A stretch of 64,000 nucleotides of DNA, taken from the NCBI RefSeq assembly GCF_900143025.1, contig NZ_FRCT01000010.1, forward strand, positions 49,310 through 113,309. Direction: 5' to 3'. Each line of letters opens with the position of its first letter. The stretch's first letter is position 1. Below, in pieces: positions 62,142-64,000 of this stretch. A program made the translations under genes and the position numbers. This stretch comes from Ruminococcus flavefaciens (lineage in GTDB: Bacteria; Bacillota; Clostridia; Oscillospirales; Ruminococcaceae). Under the pieces are notes generated by a model. The model ran no database searches. It was not told the DNA's origin and saw nothing but the letters and a program-made list of their open reading frames with translations.

Positions 62142-62645
62142 ATGAAAACTACAAAGAAAGGTTTTACACTTATTGAGCTCATCGTTGTTATCGCTATCAT
62201 CGGTGTTCTCGCAGCAATCCTCGTTCCTTCAATGCTCGGTTACGTTAAGAAGTCAAAGGTTTCTTCAGCTAACTCAGCAGCTAACTCACTTCTCAAGGCT
62301 ATCAACACAGCTCTCGTAGAAGTTGATGAAGAGAATCAGGGTGCAGCTAACATCAAGGAGCTTGCTTGCGATGGTAAGGCTGTTACAATTACTTACGCAG
62401 ATAATGCTGGCGAAAAGACTGATGCAACTGATTTCAAGACCAAGGTAGATAACTACATGGAAAAGGCACAGAAGAAGGAATGGGGTGCTGCTTGTAGAGG
62501 TGGCGTATGTATCGCTGCTGCTATCGAAGTTGACAAGACATACACAGGTACATCACCTGCTGGCGTAGTTACAGTTGATAGCTATGAGAAGTATAGCGGA
62601 GACTACAGCAAGGCTCTTACTGAGGCTGTAAAGAAGGCTTCATAA
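62142..62645 (+). CDS. pilA: Type IV major pilin precursor
   Basis: A 167-residue prepilin with leader MKTTKKG and mature start FTLIELIVVIAIIGVLAAILVP (cleavage after Gly7; Glu12 becomes Glu5). The N-terminal helix continues to about residue 55. The globular domain has three Cys, two of them close together (CRGGVC), possibly forming a disulfide. SD AAGGAGGG fixes the start; an upstream in-frame ATG lies in the leader. Its own strong promoter and terminator fit a highly expressed structural subunit. Adjacent pilin genes in R. albus (gp1/gp2, cellulose-binding Gp25) are the closest parallel I recall. Confidence 0.93.
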   Translation: MKTTKKGFTLIELIVVIAIIGVLAAILVPSMLGYVKKSKVSSANSAANSLLKAINTALVEVDEENQGAANIKELACDGKAVTITYADNAGEKTDATDFKTKVDNYMEKAQKKEWGAACRGGVCIAAAIEVDKTYTGTSPAGVVTVDSYEKYSGDYSKALTEAVKKAS

Positions 62646-62680
62646 TCTAATTGAATTAGATTCTTGAAATGAATAATAAG

Positions 62681-62712
62681 ATGCTCCTTCCAATCGGGAG
62701 GAGCATTTTTTT
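62681..62712 (+). terminator. Terminator of the major pilin gene
   Basis: ATGCTCCTTCC pairs with GGGAGGAGCAT around AATC, followed by seven T. Confidence 0.9.
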
Positions 62713-62794
62713 ACAATGAATAAGGGGGGGCTTTTCTCGGCTAAATTGCACAATTATACTGCAAAAAAATTGTCGTGGAATGACCAATTCTTTA

Positions 62795-62823
62795 TTGACA
62801 AAATGTGAACTTTTTGATATAAT
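62795..62823 (+). promoter_or_regulatory. Promoter of the second pilin gene
   Basis: TTGACA (62795-62800) and TATAAT (62818-62823), both perfect, with a 17-base spacer. Confidence 0.88.
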
Positions 62824-62856
62824 ATATGTAAAGATTGTATTGGGAGGTGCATATCT

Positions 62857-63471
62857 ATGAAGGCGAAAAAGACTCGCAAAGGTTTTACTTTGATGGAGCT
62901 TATTATCGTTATTGCAATAATGGGCATAATGATGGCGATAATTATTCCTTCTTGGGGATATTTTATTAGAAGAGCACGCGAAAGAGATGCGAATTCAAGA
63001 GCAAAGGTAGTTTTTAATGCTGCTCAGACAGAGGTAACTCGTGTTTGTAACAGTGAGCGAAGCACTTTAAATAAGATCAATGATCCGAATACTGACTCGA
63101 CGCTTCGTGATAAATTGAAAAAGCAGATCTATATGGGCAGTGGTGAGTTCTATTTTTACTGGGACGGTAAAAAAGGCGTAAAGGTAAGTGCTTCGGGAAC
63201 TGCTGTAGATGAAACTACTAACAACCTTAATAACGGAGCATTTGCGAGAGCTGTAAATAATATTACAGGTGGCGAAGGCTTCTATAAGATTTACGTCAAG
63301 GATTATAATGTTCAGTCTGTAGTATATACAGCCTACGAAAACGGAAATTATAAGGGTACATATCCCAAGTCGATGAATGAGCTCGACAATAAAACTTTAG
63401 GCGATGTCAGAACAACTTCTATAAAGTCCATCAATGATGCGATTATGAAAAAATTAGTTGTTACAAAATAA
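62857..63471 (+). CDS. Second type IV pilin precursor
   Basis: A 204-residue prepilin. The leader MKAKKTRKG precedes FTLMELIIVIAIMGIMMAIIIPSWG (cleavage after Gly9, Glu14 = mature Glu5). The globular part is Asn/Asp/Lys/Tyr-rich and has a single Cys (TRVCNSE). It is longer than the first pilin and unlike it beyond the N-terminal helix. Its separate perfect promoter and terminator suggest independent dosing. It could be an alternative major subunit or an adhesive minor one. SD GGGAGG precedes the ATG. Confidence 0.92.
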   Translation: MKAKKTRKGFTLMELIIVIAIMGIMMAIIIPSWGYFIRRARERDANSRAKVVFNAAQTEVTRVCNSERSTLNKINDPNTDSTLRDKLKKQIYMGSGEFYFYWDGKKGVKVSASGTAVDETTNNLNNGAFARAVNNITGGEGFYKIYVKDYNVQSVVYTAYENGNYKGTYPKSMNELDNKTLGDVRTTSIKSINDAIMKKLVVTK

Positions 63472-63479
63472 GAATTTAA

Positions 63480-63507
63480 AACAGCTGCTTTTGCAGCTGT
63501 TTTTTTA
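63480..63507 (+). terminator. Terminator of the second pilin gene
   Basis: AACAGCTGC and GCAGCTGTT around a TTTT loop, followed by a run of T. Confidence 0.9.
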
Positions 63508-63572
63508 TGCGTATATTCTTCTGATTAGGAGTTTTCAACGTTTAAACATGCAGAAAGTTGAAAACTTTATCC

Positions 63573-63601
63573 TTGACAAAAGCGTATTTTGATGATATAA
63601 T
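63573..63601 (+). promoter_or_regulatory. rRNA operon promoter P1
   Basis: Perfect TTGACA (63573-63578) and TATAAT (63596-63601) with a 17-base spacer. Confidence 0.88.
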
Positions 63602-63677
63602 ATATTTACTGTCCGACAGAGAGCTGAAAGAAAACAGCGAGTCGAGAAAAATTTATCAAGAAATTTTGAAAAAAGCC

Positions 63678-63706
63678 TTGACAACTCTGAAAGAAAGTGA
63701 TATAAT
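63678..63706 (+). promoter_or_regulatory. rRNA operon promoter P2
   Basis: Perfect TTGACA (63678-63683) and TATAAT (63701-63706) with a 17-base spacer, 105 bases after P1. The leader to the 16S start is about 190 bases. Confidence 0.9.
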
Positions 63707-63903
63707 ATTAAAGCTGTCTCGGAAGAGAGAGTATGGAACAGCATCTTGAAAATTGAACAATGCGAATAAGAAAAAGTAACGACCCTTGAGATTTCTTTGT
63801 AAAAGAAGAAAAGTCAAGAAAAGACTAAAAAACACTTTGAAGTAATAACGCAAGCGTTATGAACTGGATCAGATATCTAAATCGAAAGATTTAAATATAC
63901 AAC

Positions 63904-64000
63904 TTTAATAAAGAGTTTGATCCTGGCTCAGGACGAACGCTGGCGGCACGCTTAACACATGCAAGTCGAACGGAGATATTTTAAGTTTACTTAGGATATC
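63904..64000 (+). rRNA. 16S ribosomal RNA, 5' end (cut by window edge)
   Basis: GAGTTTGATCCTGGCTCAG at 63913 is the universal 16S 5' segment, followed by GACGAACGCTGGCGGC and ATGCAAGTCGAACGGAG. The mature end is placed by comparison with the B. subtilis 5' end. The first variable region resembles what I recall for R. flavefaciens. Confidence 0.97.

Noticed and set aside
63558..63749. A 63-codon frame before the 16S gene
   Set aside because: It covers both rRNA promoters, has no ribosome site, and no protein-like features.

Overview
The window looks like chromosome of a fibrolytic gut Clostridia member, most likely Ruminococcus and close to R. flavefaciens. The reasons are a GH9 cellulase with a dockerin, a second dockerin fused to an expansin, a Gram-positive type IV pilus cluster with two adjacent pilins, Firmicutes sporulation genes (YqfC, YqfD, YlbJ, a Spo0A-like regulator), a CIRCE-controlled groESL, consensus sigma-A promoters with 17-nt spacers, and the start of a 16S rRNA. 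The species call is inference from memory of these features; no database was searched.

Layout. Positions 1-2137 hold the end of the ribosomal alpha operon (rpoA, rplQ), then yajC and a small membrane protein. From 2131 to 8311 on the minus strand are a response regulator, histidine kinase and HtrA protease operon, and a three-gene operon of two Tim44-like zinc-ribbon paralogues plus a Spo0A-like regulator with a degenerate receiver. A repeat-rich spacer (8312-9043) precedes the GH9 cellulase. Then come a PspA operon with an unlisted 57-residue membrane protein, an orphan Phd-like antitoxin, and yqfCD divergent from ylbJ. The groES-groEL operon follows.

From 40428 down to 18260 almost everything is on the minus strand. 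This is a scattered purine biosynthesis region (purE, purC, purF, purM, purN, purO-type IMP cyclohydrolase, stand-alone AICAR transformylase, purD) interleaved with HAD phosphatases, DUF proteins, a SUKH protein, an expansin, lipoproteins and a triplicated family of anchored proteins. Together the pur genes cover most steps from PRPP to IMP; purL/purQ/purS and purB are not in the window. The purF product has Gly where the glutaminase nucleophile Cys should be.

From 40960 to 48582 (plus strand) lie an 815-residue disordered multi-motif protein with a TPR partner, a LacI-type regulator, a DUF5662 protein and uvrC. From 49116 to 63471 lies a complete type IV pilus system: platform protein PilC, a PilM-PilN fusion, PilO, a giant 1027-residue PilX/GspK-like subunit, two minor prepilins, prepilin peptidase (convergent), extension ATPase PilB with an MshEN-type N-terminus, retraction ATPase PilT, and two separately promoted pilins. 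The window ends in a 16S rRNA gene behind two perfect tandem promoters.

The most unusual points are the PilM-PilN fusion with the giant tip-like subunit, the Cys-less PurF, the phosphorylation-dead Spo0A-like regulator coupled to Tim44 paralogues, the motif-array protein with its structured leader, and a family of GTAGGGG-headed foldable intergenic repeats.
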